A stretch of DNA of 64,000 bases from Spinacia oleracea (GCF_020520425.1 NC_079487.1:88355141-88419140); one strand, 5' to 3'. Shown: positions 30,208-43,054, counted from the stretch's first letter. Translations and numbers: made by a program. The notes: generated from the sequence alone by a model not told the origin.

Positions 30208-32997
30208 CTTATTATTTTCATAATCTAAATTGCATGAACATGGTTAAATATTACAAATTTGCAAGAATTAAAAGGGGTGATAAATTTTCGTAATTGTTAA
30301 TTAATTGCAAATTGCGTTTATTTAATTATACGTACGCAGTTTTTCGGCAGTTTCTTCGTTACTCATCCGAATTGAGTGATTTTTGTGTCAATTCCGCATG
30401 TAAAAGGCATTCTAAAATTTTGACAAAAACAATATTTTTCTGCCGAACCCAGAATTCTCAAATTCGAAGCCTAACTATGACTTTTAGAAGGTTTTAGTTT
30501 TTCGAATGCAAAATTTCGTAAATTTAAGATGTTAAATTAAATATTTGCGATTCTTGTTGATAAATCTTGAATTTTTTATTGACCTACTGCATATGTTTAA
30601 CAAGTTTGAATGCCTAGTCTTGTTAATTATGCAATCTAATTTGTAATTATGATTAATTTGTTGAAAATTAGAATAATTTAGAATTAATTTGATTTTCATA
30701 ATTAATTGTAATTTAATTAGAAACCTATGATTAAAAACCACCATAAAAATTGTAAATTTATGATAAATTTTAAATTTTATGACCTAGACTTGAATCCATA
30801 ACAATCGGAAATCAATTGGATAATAAATTTTCGATTTTTTCGCCCTAAAATTATGAAATTAATATTACTTATTAATTTGTCATTAATTTTAAATATAAAT
30901 TTTAAATTTTTATGCGATTCGTTCATAAAACTTGCACGCACGAAGCAATGGACGCTTCGTGTTACCCTTAAGGGGTGTTGTATAATGCGGGCATGCGACG
31001 ACGAGCAAGGGAGCTCGTCGCCCGTGCGGCACGAATGCAATGAGCAAGGGCGTAGTGCACGAGCACAAGGCAGCAGCCCTGCCTTGTGTCGTGTGCCACG
31101 AGCAATGGACGAATGGGCATGGGCGAAGGGCGAGCCAAGGCAGTCGCGTGTGGGCAGCAAGCGAGCTGCGCCACAACGCGCGCTGCCTCGCACAAGAGCG
31201 CGCAGCCTCGCGCGCAGCGAGCGCAAGCTCGCGTGCCACGAGCGCTGCGCCCAGCATTGCTCGCGCGCACAACGAGCGAGGACTCGCTCGCACAGTCAGC
31301 ATTGCTCGCGCGCACAGCGAGCGATGTCGCCCGCCCAGCGAGCGATGTCGCGCGCCCAGCAAGCGATGTCGCGCGCGCACTGCGAGCGATAGCTCGCGTG
31401 CGATGAGCGCTGGCGCGCGCAGCGAGCACCAATGCGTGCGGAGGCTTGCGATGGGGATGCAGCAGCTATGCGACGAGCGCATGGGCTGCGCGCACATGGC
31501 CAGCAATGGCTATGTGCGTACGGCCCATGGGCGTGCAACGCGTAGGGTGTTTGCGTTACGATTAAAGATCGTTTTGAATGTTTAATTTAAAAATTCCAGT
31601 TCACGTAATTTTAATTAATTTTAAAATTAATAATTTAAATTATTTTCTTGGATTTTAATTTTGAATATTGTAATTATAATAAATGTTATTTATTCTAATT
31701 ATTTTACTAAAATTAAAATCATGAATTAATTTAAATACGACTGAAATTAAATTAAACTTTTTGGATTCAATTATAAATTTATATGAGCTTTAAATTTTAA
31801 TTAAATTTGTATGTTTCCGGTTAGACTAGAAATACATTTTTATGTTTAAAATTAGTAAAGCATATGAATTTATTGGTTTAAGTGGGAGCGCTTTTTAGTC
31901 ATAAACTCTTGATTAGGTCTACAAATCCTTAAGGTTAAAACAACTTGATTAGAATTAATAAGGACTGGATAATTGGTAGATTATTGGCGCCCTTGATTAA
32001 TTGCTGCAAATGTTTACGTGATGCATAATGTGTTTTACTAACCAGCTATGTGGGCCATTCATGATAATGAATGGGTGAATGGTATATATTGTATATGTAC
32101 TGTTTTGCAGGTTATGAAGTGACTAGTATGGCCCAAATAGGATAGAAAATATGGTCTGCGTACCATTAATTTGAATGTAATTGGTCTAAAGTACCAAAGT
32201 TGTTTTTCAATTCAAATATGGTCTGCGAACCATCAAATAGTTGTAATTAGTTATAACTTATCCTATTTGAAGAAAATGGTGCCTCCCACGGAGATTTTCA
32301 AGACGGACTTTGAAGTCAAAGCTTCAAGATGAAGTCGGGCCATACTAGATCACATTTATCTTATGCATGCTTTAAGTTATTTATTGTTTTAAATATGTCT
32401 TAAAATGCATGAGATCAAAAGCTTGATTATGTTGCATGATTAAGGATTTTAGTTCACTTAAAATCTAACCAACATAGTAAGAGCCTTAAGTTCCAAACTT
32501 AAAAATTGAGTTAAAAGGTGCCATGCCAAAATATACACTTGCTTGGATATCCTTTACATCAATCTAGTAATAGTTTTCGCTCAGCGAGGTGTTACTTATT
32601 GGTCCTAAAGGGGCAAGGTACACAAATAATTGTGAGTACATGTTAGTTTTGGTGAAACTCAACGATATAAGTAAGGAGTCCTTTTATGTCGTGGCAAATT
32701 CGATAGGTTTACCTAATAAGTTCTTAGACGTACCTATCAACCAAGAATAGTTTCTAGACTATTAGCAAAAGGCTTTTGCTTACCTAAGATGTTCTAGGAT
32801 TAAGTCGACAAACTGTGCTTAGTTCTTCAATGATTTTAGGATCTTGGAATCATTTTATTCACACCTGCCGGAACACATAATTTGAATAAAATGCTTAATA
32901 AACATTGAATTAAGCATGTATGCTAGAATTTAAGTTTATTAAGAGAAACTGTGAATGGTTATTTATTTGTTTATTCTTTTCAATTGTAGTTTTTAAT
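30208..32997 (+). other. Long leader of Copia-2 (about 2.8 kb)
   Basis: Sequence between the primer site and gag. An AT-rich first part is followed by a strongly GC-rich block (about 30955-31560) made of GCGAGC, GCGCGC and GCGATGTCGC words, including a short tandem array at 31315-31400. AT-rich sequence then runs to the gag start. Long frames exist on both strands in the GC block (for example 31040-31585 plus, 30910-31506 minus). Their Arg/Ala/Cys-rich composition is what GC-rich repeats give by chance, so none is called. Packaging or dimerisation signals would be expected in this region. Confidence 0.6.
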
Positions 32998-35900
32998 ATG
33001 GCAAACAACAATTCATTCAACATTCGATCAATTCTCGAAAAGGAGAAGTTGAACGGGAAAAACTTCCTTGACTGGCAAAGGAACTTGCAAATAGTTCTTA
33101 TGCAGGAAGAAAAGGAGTATGTCCTGGATGAGGCGATGCCCGAAGCTGCAGGCGACGGGGTCACTCAGGCAGCCCTCAATCGTTGGATTGATGCCAACAA
33201 GGATGTGAAATGTCTAATGCTCGCCACCATGAGTGCGGATCTGCAGAAAACGTTCATCAACTCAGATGCTTTCACAATCATCAGTGAGTTGAAGAACATG
33301 TTCCAAGATCTGGCTCGAGTCGAAAGATTCGAGACTCATAGGCAAATTCTTGAGACCAAGCTTAAGAAAGGCGAGCCCGTAAGTCCACATGTTCTCAAAA
33401 TGATTGGACTCATTGAGAATATGAGTCGGCTGGATCAGCAATTTTCTCAGGAAATGGCTATAGACACCATCCTACATTCTCTTCATAGCGGGTATGATCA
33501 GTTCAAACTGAACTACAGTATGAATAGTCTGGACAAAACGCTCACTGAGCTTCACGGTATGCTGAAGACCGCTGAAAAGACGCTCAAAAGTGATAAGCAG
33601 GATGTGCTTATGGTGCGTGGGGGCAAGTTCAAGAAATCTGGAAAGAAGAGGAATGCTAAGAAAGGTGGCAACAAGGCCAGCCCAACTAAGCAAACTGGCG
33701 CCAAATCTGCAAAGAGGAAGGTCAGTCAACCCACTTCTGAATCCGAATGCTTCTACTGCAAGAAGAAGGGGCATTGGAAGAGAGATTGCTTGAAGCTAAA
33801 GGAAGATCAGAAGAACGGAACAGTCGTTCCATCTTCAGGTATTTTCGTTATAGACTGTATACTTGCTAATTCAACTTCTTGGGTATTAGATACAGGCTGT
33901 GGCTCACACTTATGTTCCAATCCACAGGGACTAAGAAGAAGTAGAAAGTTAAGCAAGGGTGAAGTCGACCTACGAGTGGGAAATGGAGCACGGATTGCTG
34001 CATTAGCCGTAGGAACTTACTATTTGTCGTTGCCCTCCGGGCTAGTTTTGGAACTGGAAGAATGTTTCCATGTTCCAAGTCTTACTAAAAACATCATTTC
34101 AGTTTCTTGCTTAGATGCTAAGGGATTTTCCTTTATAATAAAAGACAATAGTTGTTCGTTTTATTTTAAAGAGATGTTTTATGGATCTGCTAGATTAGTC
34201 AATGGACTTTATTTATTAGATCACGACAAACAAGTATATAACATAAATACCAAAAAGGCCAAAAAGGATGATTCGGATCTCACCTATCTGTGGCATTGTC
34301 GATTAGGCCATATAAACTTGAAACGCTTAGAAAGACTTCAAAGGGAAGGAATTCTAGAACCATTTGACTTAGAGGATTATGGTAAATGCGAATCATGTTT
34401 ACTTGGCAAAATGACAAAGCAACCTTTCTCTAAAGTTGGAGAAAGAGCAAATGAACTATTGGGTTTAATCCATACAGATGTATGTGGACCAATGTGTACA
34501 AATGCTAGAGGTGGTTTCAGCTACTTTATCACTTTCACTGATGACTTCAGTAGGTATGGTTATGTCTACCTAATGAAGCATAAGTCTGAATCCTTTGACA
34601 AATTCAAGGAATTTCAGAGTGAAGTAGAGAATCAATTAGGCAAGAAGATTAAGGCACTGCGGTCTGATAGAGGCGGTGAATATCTGAGCTATGAATTTGA
34701 TGACCATCTGAAAGAATGTGGAATTCTATCAGAATTGACTCCTCCTGGAACACCACAATGGAACGGTGTGTCAGAACGGAGGAACAGAACCTTGCTAGAC
34801 ATGGTCAGGTCAATGATGGGTCAGGCCGAACTTCCATTAGAATTTTGGGGACATGCACTAAATACAGCTGCACTCACTATAAATAGAGCTCCGTCTAAAG
34901 CTGTCGAAAAGACTCCATACGAATTATGGTTTGGAAAGCCTCCAAATGTGTCTTTTCTTAAGATTTGGGGATGTGAAGTATACGTCAAACGATTAATTTC
35001 AGACAAACTTCATCCAAAATCTGACAAATGTATCCTTGTGGGCTATCCAAAGGAAACAAAGGGGTATTACTTCTACAATACATCTGAGAACAAAGTGTTT
35101 GTTGCTCGAGATGGTGTCTTTTTGGAGAAGGATCACATTTCCAAAATGACAAGTGGGAGAAAAGTAGACCTCGAAGAAATTCGAGTCGAACAACAAACTC
35201 TAGAGAATGCTCAAGATGACATTCAGGATGAAACTCAGAGATCTTTAGAAGAATCTGGTGAGAATCATGGTCAATCTAGTAATGTTACCCCGCGTAGATC
35301 GCAAAGATATAGATCTCAACCGGAAAGGTACTTAGGTATTTTGACGAACGAGAGCTATGACGTTCTATTACTTGAAAGTGATGAACCTGCGACTTACAAG
35401 CAAGCTATGACGATCCCTAGCTCCAAGCAGTGGCAAGAAGCCATGCAATCTGAATTAGACTCCATGTCTGAAAACCAAGTATGGGATTTGGTCGATTTCC
35501 CAGATGGCTACTAAGCCATTGGAAGCAAATGGGTTTTCAAACTGAAAAAGGACAAGGATGGGAAACTTGAAGTTTTCAAAGCTAGATTGGTCGCAAAAGG
35601 TTACAGGCAAGTCCACGGTGTGGATTACGATGAAACCTTTTCACCAGTTGCAATGCTAAAGTCTATTCGAATAATGTTAGCAATCGCTGCATATTACGAT
35701 TACGAAATATGGCAGATGGATGTCAAAACTGCTTTCTTAAACGGCATTTTAACAGAAACTGTGTTTATGACACAGCCTGAAGGTTTTGAGGATCCAAAGA
35801 ATGCTAAAAAGGTATGCAAGCTAAAGAAGTCAATCTACGGATTGAAGCAGGCATCCAGGAGCTGGAATATACGTTTTGATGAAGCAGTCAGTGACTTTGG

Positions 35901-36963
35901 TTTCATCAAGAACGCGGACGAATCTTGTGTATACAAGAAGGTCAGTGGGAGCAAAATTGCTTTCCTAGTATTATATGTCGACGACATATTGCTTATCGGA
36001 AATGACATTCCTATGTTGAACTCTGTCAAGATTTGGCTTGGGAAATGTTTTTCGATGAAGGATCTAGGAGAAGCACAGTACATATTGGGCATCAAGATTT
36101 ACAGAGATAGATCTAAAAAGATGATTGGACTTAGTCAAAGCACTTATATCAATAAGGTGCTTGATAGGTTCAAGATGGCGGACTCCAAGCGAGGCTACCT
36201 ACCCATGTCTCATGGAATGACTCTAAGCAAGACTCAGTGCCCAAAAACACTTGATGAGCGTAGACGAATGAATGGGATTCCATATGCATCATTGATTGGT
36301 TCAATAATGTATGCTATGATATGTACACGCCCGGATGTTGCGTACGCACTCAGTGCTACGAGCAGATACCAGTCAGACCCAGGAGAGGCGCATTGGACTG
36401 CTGCCAAGAATATTCTGAAGTACCTGAAAAGGCACAAAGATGACTTCCTGGTCTATGGTGGAGATGATGAATTAATTGTTAAAGGCTATACGGACGCAAG
36501 TTTCCAAACCGACAAAGATGATTTTAGATCACAGTCTGGGTTTGTCTTCTGCCTCAACGGAGGAGCAGTAAGCTGGAAAAGTGCTAAGCAAAGCACCATT
36601 GCGGATTCTACAACTGAAGCGGAGTACATTGCTGCACATGAAGCAGCAAAGGAAGCTATATGGCTAAGGAAGTTCATAGGTGAACTTGGTGTAGTCCCCT
36701 CCATTAAAGGACCAATAGCCCTGTATTGTGACAATAACGGAGCTATTGCACAGGCAAAGGAGCCTAGACACCACCAGAGAGTCAAGCATGTACTTCGTAG
36801 ATTTCACCTTCTACGAGAGTTCGTTGAAAGAAAAGAAGTCGAGATAAGCAAAATTGGAACTGATGACAACATATCAGATCCATTAACTAAACCTCTGCCG
36901 CAGGCGAAGCACAACTCGCACACTGCAGCTATGGGAATCAAGCATATTGGAGAATGGCTTTGA
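32998..36963 (+). pseudogene. Copia-2 gag-pol polyprotein, one premature stop
   Basis: The start is ATG 32998 (MANNNSFNIRSI). The open frame extends upstream to 32920 but those codons look non-coding. A single frame of 1321 codons has one in-frame TAA at 35512-35514 (codon 839; CAA in Copia-1). Domains in order: gag (about 1-230), a CCHC zinc knuckle (Cys251, CFYCKKKGHWKRDC), an aspartic protease (LDTGCGSH, Asp298), a GAG-pre-integrase LWHCRLGH (from 431), an integrase core with Asp494, Asp557 and Glu593 (DD35E), a reverse transcriptase with YVDD at 993-996, and RNase H from 1163 (GYTDASF). The stop falls at the start of the reverse transcriptase. Without suppression the copy makes gag, protease and integrase only. 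Confidence 0.95.
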
Positions 36964-37827
36964 TGTCTCTGTTTAATGTTTTAAAGTTTTAGAGTTTAAA
37001 TCTTTGTAAAACATTATTGGTTAATCATTCACAATAAATGAAATGAATTCATTTTTCCATTTAATTTGTGGTTTATTAAATGATGAGTCCCTTCAATTTG
37101 ACGATATATTCAAGATAGACTGTCAGGACCAGTCCTGTGACTAAGAAATGTCTATCAAGTGAACTTGAATGTCAAAGGTTGAAAATGGTCCCTAATCAGA
37201 GTTTTCTATAAAATTGGACGCATAGAAAACGTTAGACGATTAGAATGCAAGATGACTAGTAGTTCTGTTTCTTGAACTATGTGGACATGGCAATGTCATA
37301 ATCATTTGCATAGATACTTACTTTGGGAAGACTAGTATCGGACAAGACCTATGAAACTTTACTGTAAGAGATGAAAGTCTGTCATAAGTAAATTTCATTA
37401 AATTATTAGACACTAAATCCTCAATACCTGAGTGATTTGAGATTACTTGTTTGAGAACTGGTTGCTTTGACGTTGACCAACCGTCGCACCGTAAAAGGAG
37501 GCTATAAAGGCAACGCTCAGGTAATCACCTATCAAACGAAGTCTAATCTCAAGATCGCAAGATTGGGATTGTCCTCCCATAAATCGGGATGAGATGCTTA
37601 AAAGTTGTACAAGGCCACTCGGAGAGCTAGAAACTGTGAAATGCATGGCCGTGCTCGGATGAATCATAGGCTATGATTATCTGTTTATTTGATCAGTTGA
37701 ACTCTGAAACCGAGGAACACCTCTGGACATAATAAGGATGACAACTCTTACCTTATATTCAAGAGCAAGCATCGAGCGACAAAGGAATTAGGAAATGCAC
37801 ACTTGTCCCTAAGGACAAGTGGGAGAC
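36964..37827 (+). other. Copia-2 3' untranslated region and polypurine tract
   Basis: A conserved 0.86-kb stretch ends with AAGGACAAGTGGGAGAC next to the 3' LTR, the presumed plus-strand primer. An antisense 74-codon frame (37443-37667, minus) is conserved in all three copies of the family, but DNA-level conservation alone can explain this. Confidence 0.75.
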
Positions 37828-39230
37828 TGAAGGAAATAATGCCCTTGGTCCAAGTATGCATTCTATGTTAAGTCTAATAAATGCGGTTCAGTAATAATTA
37901 ACAAGTTAATAATTCAGTGAGATCAAGTGAGCTGAATGCCTAGCTAGAGGCCGCTTCAGTTCAAATGGAATTAATGATATTAATCCACAGCTTACTCTTG
38001 ACTGAACCCGTAGGGTCACACAAATAGTACGTAAACGGATCAAGTATTTAATGGCATTAAATACTCCATCTATGAATATTCGGAACCGACGGATCTTGGT
38101 TTCAGTGGGAGCTAAGATCGTCACAGGCAAGAAATGAATACTCCGGAAACGATGATATTGCCGGAAACGGAAATATGGATCGTATCGGAAATATAAATAT
38201 TATCCAAGTCGTAGATGTTGCCGGAAACGGAAACATGGTACGTATCGGAAAATATTATCGGAAATGGAAATATTGCCAGAATCGGAAATATTGCCGGAAA
38301 CGGAAATATTGTCAGAATCGGAAATATTACCGGAATCGGAAAATAATTCCGGAAACGGAAATATTAAATATTTGTTCGAAACGGAAATTAATTCCGGAAT
38401 CGGAAATATTAAATATTGTTCGTATCGGAAATGAATTCCGGAATCGGAAAATTTAATCGGAAGCGCATCGTACGAATAAGCATCGGACGAGGCCTGCCGG
38501 ACGAGGCCCAGCACGAAGCCAGGCCATCGCCCAGCAAGCCAAGCGCGCCGCACAAACAGCCACGCCAGGCCCAGCGCAAGGCCAGGCCCAGCAGGCTGCG
38601 CAGCGCGCACATCACGCGCAGCGCGCAGCGCGCGCGGGCGCTGCGTGGGCTGCTGCTCGCGCGCACGCATGGGGGCCCATCGTGGCTGCCGTGCGTGTGT
38701 GTGCAAGTGTTTGTGTTCGTGCACGTTTCCTAAAACATGCAGAGTTCGGTTAATGATTAAATTCCTAATTCTATTTGATAAATTAATTAAATTAGAGTTC
38801 TTGTAGGATTCTAGGTTTAATTAATTTGTATCTGAATAGGATTTCGATTCCGTTTCCATACCCCTATAAATATGAGGCTAGGGCTCACAATTTATAACAA
38901 GTTTCAAAGTATTCAAAAGTGAGTTTTTTGAGAGAAAATTAAAACACACATCTTGCTCATAAAGTGCTGAAATTTTCTAGTACCTTAAGGGCGATTCTAG
39001 TTGGTCAATCTTAAGGCGGATCCGGACGTGCTGTGGACTATCTACGGAGGGACGACACTTGGAGTCCTAAAGACTTGTTCTTGTTCGGTTCGGGCGCAGC
39101 TAGGGAGGGCACGCAACAAAGAGTATGCATCTAAATTATGCTATATGATTATGTGTAAATAATATGTTGTCCTGGGTTAATGGTTGTTTCCGCATGATCT
39201 ATGTAATGTCATATGTATCATAACCTAACA
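37828..39230 (+). repeat. Copia-2 3' LTR
   Basis: Nearly identical to the 5' LTR. It lacks one 9-bp GC-rich unit near 38610 and shows a few substitutions, for example in the AAGTATGCAT region near 37855. TATA box at 38875-38882. Confidence 0.95.
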
Positions 39231-39235
39231 ATGCC

Positions 39236-42200
39236 GTTGCCAAAACTCAATGGTAGGCGAGTACGCAAATCCTGTTTTTCACAACGATAAATAGTCGTTA
39301 CCAAAAACCTTTCCTATTTAGCAACAAAATATATCGTTGCCAAAAAGAAATAAATCAAGTAGTACGAACGCTACTTGTTATGCTTTTATTTTTATTTATA
39401 TCTTCTCATTAAAATATTGATAATAAATTTTACAAGAACATAAACCATAATATCCAACAATTAGAATTAACAATAGAACCCGATTTCATAGATCATTAAA
39501 TTTACATTATCCAAAAAAAATATGACTACAAAATTTCAAAAGGTGATGAAAAAACTCAATTTTTAGAAAGCTTATAAGCACAAATATCGATTTTCTAATA
39601 CATGGTGGGAGTGTGAAAGGAGTGCTCACTTCAATGTTAGAAATGACAACATTGTTGTTGCCATTAGCTTCTGCATTTGACCTTTTCTTCTGGTGAAAAT
39701 TCTGACTGTCTTGAAGGGGGTAGTGAATTATAGTCATTAGTCAGAACTAAAATTGCCTCACTGATGTTTAGTTCTCGTGATCGCCTTGCAGCTACTTCGC
39801 ATCAATGTTTAAGGTAATTTCAGGTTAATTTTAGTGGTCGAGACTACAAACGGAGCCAACATGGCATTGCTCATTACTCTCAGTTGCATCTAATAATTTC
39901 CCTTAGTCGTTTGCTCAACATTTGATATTTGAAACTGATTCTCTCTACAGTAATTCTTTGGCGTAACCTCATAGCCTTCAGCCCCTCCAGCGTAATTACT
40001 TCCACGAGTCCCTTGATCTGATGAGCATATGCTTACATTGTTTTTCTCGGCATACTTGTTACGTTGCATCACAATTCAAGGCAGTACATATATTCAGCTT
40101 ATATATATGATGCAAGTAAGGGTAAATGTTGTACATAAACCTCTCCTAACCCGAAGGATATTCAGTCACTACCGAACTCAACCAAATGTATTCGAAAAAT
40201 GAAAAAGTATACACAAATCAAAGCATCCCATTCTTATTGCAAGTGTATATGGAAACAAGATGCACATGAATTTTCACCAAAATGTTTGTATCAAATAGTA
40301 AATTGAAAATTATCATATCTGAACCCAGCAAAGGAACCGAATAGATTACCTCGATCTGTGATGTTTACCATACCCCCAAATGATGGCAACTCGATTTGCA
40401 AATTCTCTAGAAGAATACCCCTGTAGCTGCTAACAGAGTAACACCATCCAACATCAACAAAACAACAATATGAATAATAATGTACGATGTAAAGACCTGA
40501 TAAATTCACAAACTCTCCAAACTTTATACCAGTTGTCTTCTAAGTATTAACTTCAAAACGAAGTGTGATATTGACCCTGAAAATATTCAAATGTAGCATC
40601 AAGTTATGGAAGTGTTTGTTTAGTGTTATGACTAAAATTTGGTAGAGATTGCAATAACATCTAGTAAGGCACTGTGAATCAAAAAGAAACATCAACTATG
40701 TAAACTCAATCATCACACATTGCTCCAAACTACGATAAAAATAATGATGAAGTGAATCCACCTTAAGAAACATTAACGGAATAAAGGTGCATTATTAAAT
40801 ACTCAAATAGTATAACAGGACACCAAAACAATGATTGTTCAACAAATGGAACTTCAATGCATCTATGGACATGTTAATGCTCAAAACAACAAAAGCAAAC
40901 TCAAAGTATCTCACCTGCACACGATGAATCACTTTGATTTCTTAGAAGCAAAGCTACAAAACCTATTAGATTCTACTTTGAATTCAATACCGCAAAGCTC
41001 TAAAACTTCTAACATATCCTATCTTTATAAATCTGGGTCTGCTAAATACATCTGTAAACAATAGAAAATTTAAAGGTAGATATAGAAATTCAGAATTGCT
41101 ATGAGAATTTATAGAACACACGAAATTGATATAGAACAAAAAAAAACTAGGACATAATCCATCAGAAGGAGCTTCATTGGTTTGGAGTTAATTAACATTA
41201 GATATAAAAGGGGTGGAAAAGAAACTCCATCACAAAACAACTTTTAGAAGAAAAAAAATAGAGAAATGGATAAGCGAGAACCATGCCAGAGTGCCCGCGA
41301 ATAGAGTGGACATGGTTATCCCATGAAAAAGACTGGATTCATCAACTCGAGCCCGATAAAATCAACTTTTTTTATTGTATAAACATCTCCAACCCTATTC
41401 ACATTTCAAAAATCCAATGAAAAACCCATCAAAATACTACAAGTTTACAACCTACAAAACATTAAGATCACTTAAGAAAGAAAAATAAGTTCAACAACAA
41501 TGCGCCAGAACAATTCCATCCCTGCATTTGATACCTACAACAGTACTAAAAATTGGCGAAAATCACTTAATTACTAATTAAAAGAGCTTTGAAAACTAAC
41601 TGCATAATAGTTTAGTTTAAAAGCTTGAGAAATAAAAACGAGCAATATAGCTGAAGAGATAAATCGAGCAATATAATTAATCATTGATAAATCGTTGAGG
41701 CTTGAGCTTCGGTACAAAATGCCTAAGATCCAATGAAATCAAATTACCAACATGAAAGTAGTAGGATACATCAAGTTTTGACGATATCAAACAAGAAATC
41801 AAATTAGGTTTTCAAATGAAAAGGGGATATGATGTAATTAGTAAAAAAATAGCAAATAAGTTAAAGAATTTTGGGAAATTACCTCAATTGAAGCCCTAAA
41901 GTTTTCAAGGGAACCAATTCCAAATAATAGATCCATGGTCATGAACCAGCCGACGATCAAAGCGAATAAAACGCCGACAATGTAGGTCGTATTTCAACTT
42001 TTACAAGAAAAGAAGGGAGGGGAAGGTTTGAGAATTGGAAATTAGGGTTTGGCGAGTTGAGATGAGGAAACTGGGAGGTCAAGGTAGCCAGATCTGAAAT
42101 TCTTAATGACCCAATATTGATGGAAGTTAACGTGTTTTTATTTTTTCATAGTTACTTTGGCAACGAATGGTTTTGTTGCTAATGATATTTTTTTCCCCAA

Positions 42201-42429
42201 CAATTAAGTTTCGTAACGATAAATAAACTCAACTTCATCAACGACATGGTTGTTGCAAAAAATTACCTTTTCATTCCTCTTGAACATAGGTGCGGGAAAA
42301 TGAAAAAGTAATTTTTCGCAACAATATTTGGCAACGACCAAATTAGATTGTTGCTAACTCATATTTTCAGTAACAGAATTATTTGTTGTTGCGAAAAACT
42401 TGTAGCTAAAAAACGGTTTTCTTGTAGTG
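39236..42429 (-). other. CACTA-2 interior right of Copia-2, possible captured exons
   Basis: Subterminal GTTGCCAAAA-type repeats lie at both ends of this part. Between them, two minus-strand stretches look like gene fragments. At about 41880-42110, a TC-rich leader leads to ATGGATCTATTATTTGGAAT, then codons to CTTCAATTGAG followed by GTAATT, like a first exon with a donor site. At about 40290-40510, a frame contains LENLQIELPSFGGMVNITDR followed by a GTAATC donor. I do not recognise the source gene. Other frames in the region are short and unconvincing. Confidence 0.4.
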
Positions 42430-42694
42430 AAATTTGGTAATGGTAGTAAGACTAGTATGGTATTGGTATACCAATACATTGCTAAGAAGTACCAATGCAA
42501 ATTATTTGTGTTATTGGTATTGACATATGCTGTGTTGGTACTAAAAATAGTTGTTTTTAGGTCACTTGTGTCCATATGAACACAAGCCACTTGAGGTTTA
42601 GCATTCCTCCTAATTCCGCCCCTGTAATTTGAGATTTAAGAGTAAAAGTCATGAATATTTAAAGAATGGAGTATAGACGGGTAATCGGGTAGAC

Positions 42695-42886
42695 TATAGG
42701 AGAGTCAACTTATTTATATTATTATTTTATTTCAAGTTTGTTAGAGTTGGTTAGAAGTTTGTTAGAGGCATTTTTGTCATGTATATAAACTCTCATGAGC
42801 TCATCATTTGGATCAAGAAAATCAGATTACAAATTCTGTTTTCTCATTTTTCCTCTCAAATACTTTCGATCTCTTCTTCTTCTACA
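42695..42886 (+). repeat. Copia-4 5' LTR
   Basis: 192 bp, with TATATAA at 42782-42788 as core promoter and CTACA at the end. The primer-binding site follows immediately. Confidence 0.9.
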
Positions 42887-42899
42887 TGGTATCAGAGCT
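42887..42899 (+). promoter_or_regulatory. Copia-4 primer-binding site (initiator Met tRNA)
   Basis: TGGTATCAGAGCT, complementary to the 3' end of plant initiator methionine tRNA, directly follows the 5' LTR. Confidence 0.9.
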
Positions 42900-43054
42900 G
42901 AATCTCTTTGGAGATTTAGGTTACAAATCGTTCGTAATTGTTGCTGCACAATTGTGTGATTCTTTGACGTGTTGCTGCGAATTTTTTTGACAATTGCGAA
43001 ATTTCTTGCGGAAATCTTTTATTCTTCATCAAGATAATTGCAATCAGTTGATTT

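Larger units (their letters stand above)
28780..39230 (+). mobile_element. Copia-2, full-length nearly intact LTR retrotransposon
   Basis: Two LTRs of 1412 and 1403 bp, a 5-bp TSD (ATGCC at 28775-28779 and 39231-39235), a primer-binding region, a long leader, one gag-pol frame, a 3' untranslated region and a polypurine tract are all present. The whole length difference between the LTRs is explained by one 9-bp repeat-unit change near 29570, which indicates a young insertion. The element sits in CACTA-2. Confidence 0.95.
28598..42429. mobile_element. CACTA-2, non-autonomous CACTA transposon
   Basis: The termini are CACTACAAGAAAAACAC (28598, followed by a second CACTACAAG copy at 28612) and its inverse TTTTCTTGTAGTG ending at 42429. 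The 3-bp TSD is AAA (28595-28597 and 42430-42432). Subterminal sequence is rich in GTTGCCAAAA / TTTGGCAACGA motifs at both ends (28620-28775, 39230-39350 and 42150-42420), unlike the motif of CACTA-1. Removing Copia-2 leaves about 3.4 kb. No transposase is visible in it. Exon-like fragments lie in its interior on the minus strand. Confidence 0.85.
28530..42609. mobile_element. Small MULE-type MITE, host of the CACTA-2 insertion
   Basis: The inverted ends read inward GAGGAAGTCTTGGCTCAAGTG (28530) and GAGGAATGCTAAACCTCAAGTG (42609). Both continue GGCTTGTGT.CATATGGACACAAGTG. A 10-bp TSD with one mismatch flanks them: CTAATTTCGC at 28520-28529 and CTAATTCCGC at 42610-42619. Without the nested CACTA the element is only about 245 bp. 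The TSD size suggests a Mutator-derived MITE. CATATG lies in the centre of a palindrome within each terminal repeat. Confidence 0.7.

Noticed and set aside
30910-31506. Minus-strand 198-codon frame in the Copia-2 leader
   Set aside because: It overlaps several equally long frames on the opposite strand in a GCGAGC-repeat block. None shows a domain.
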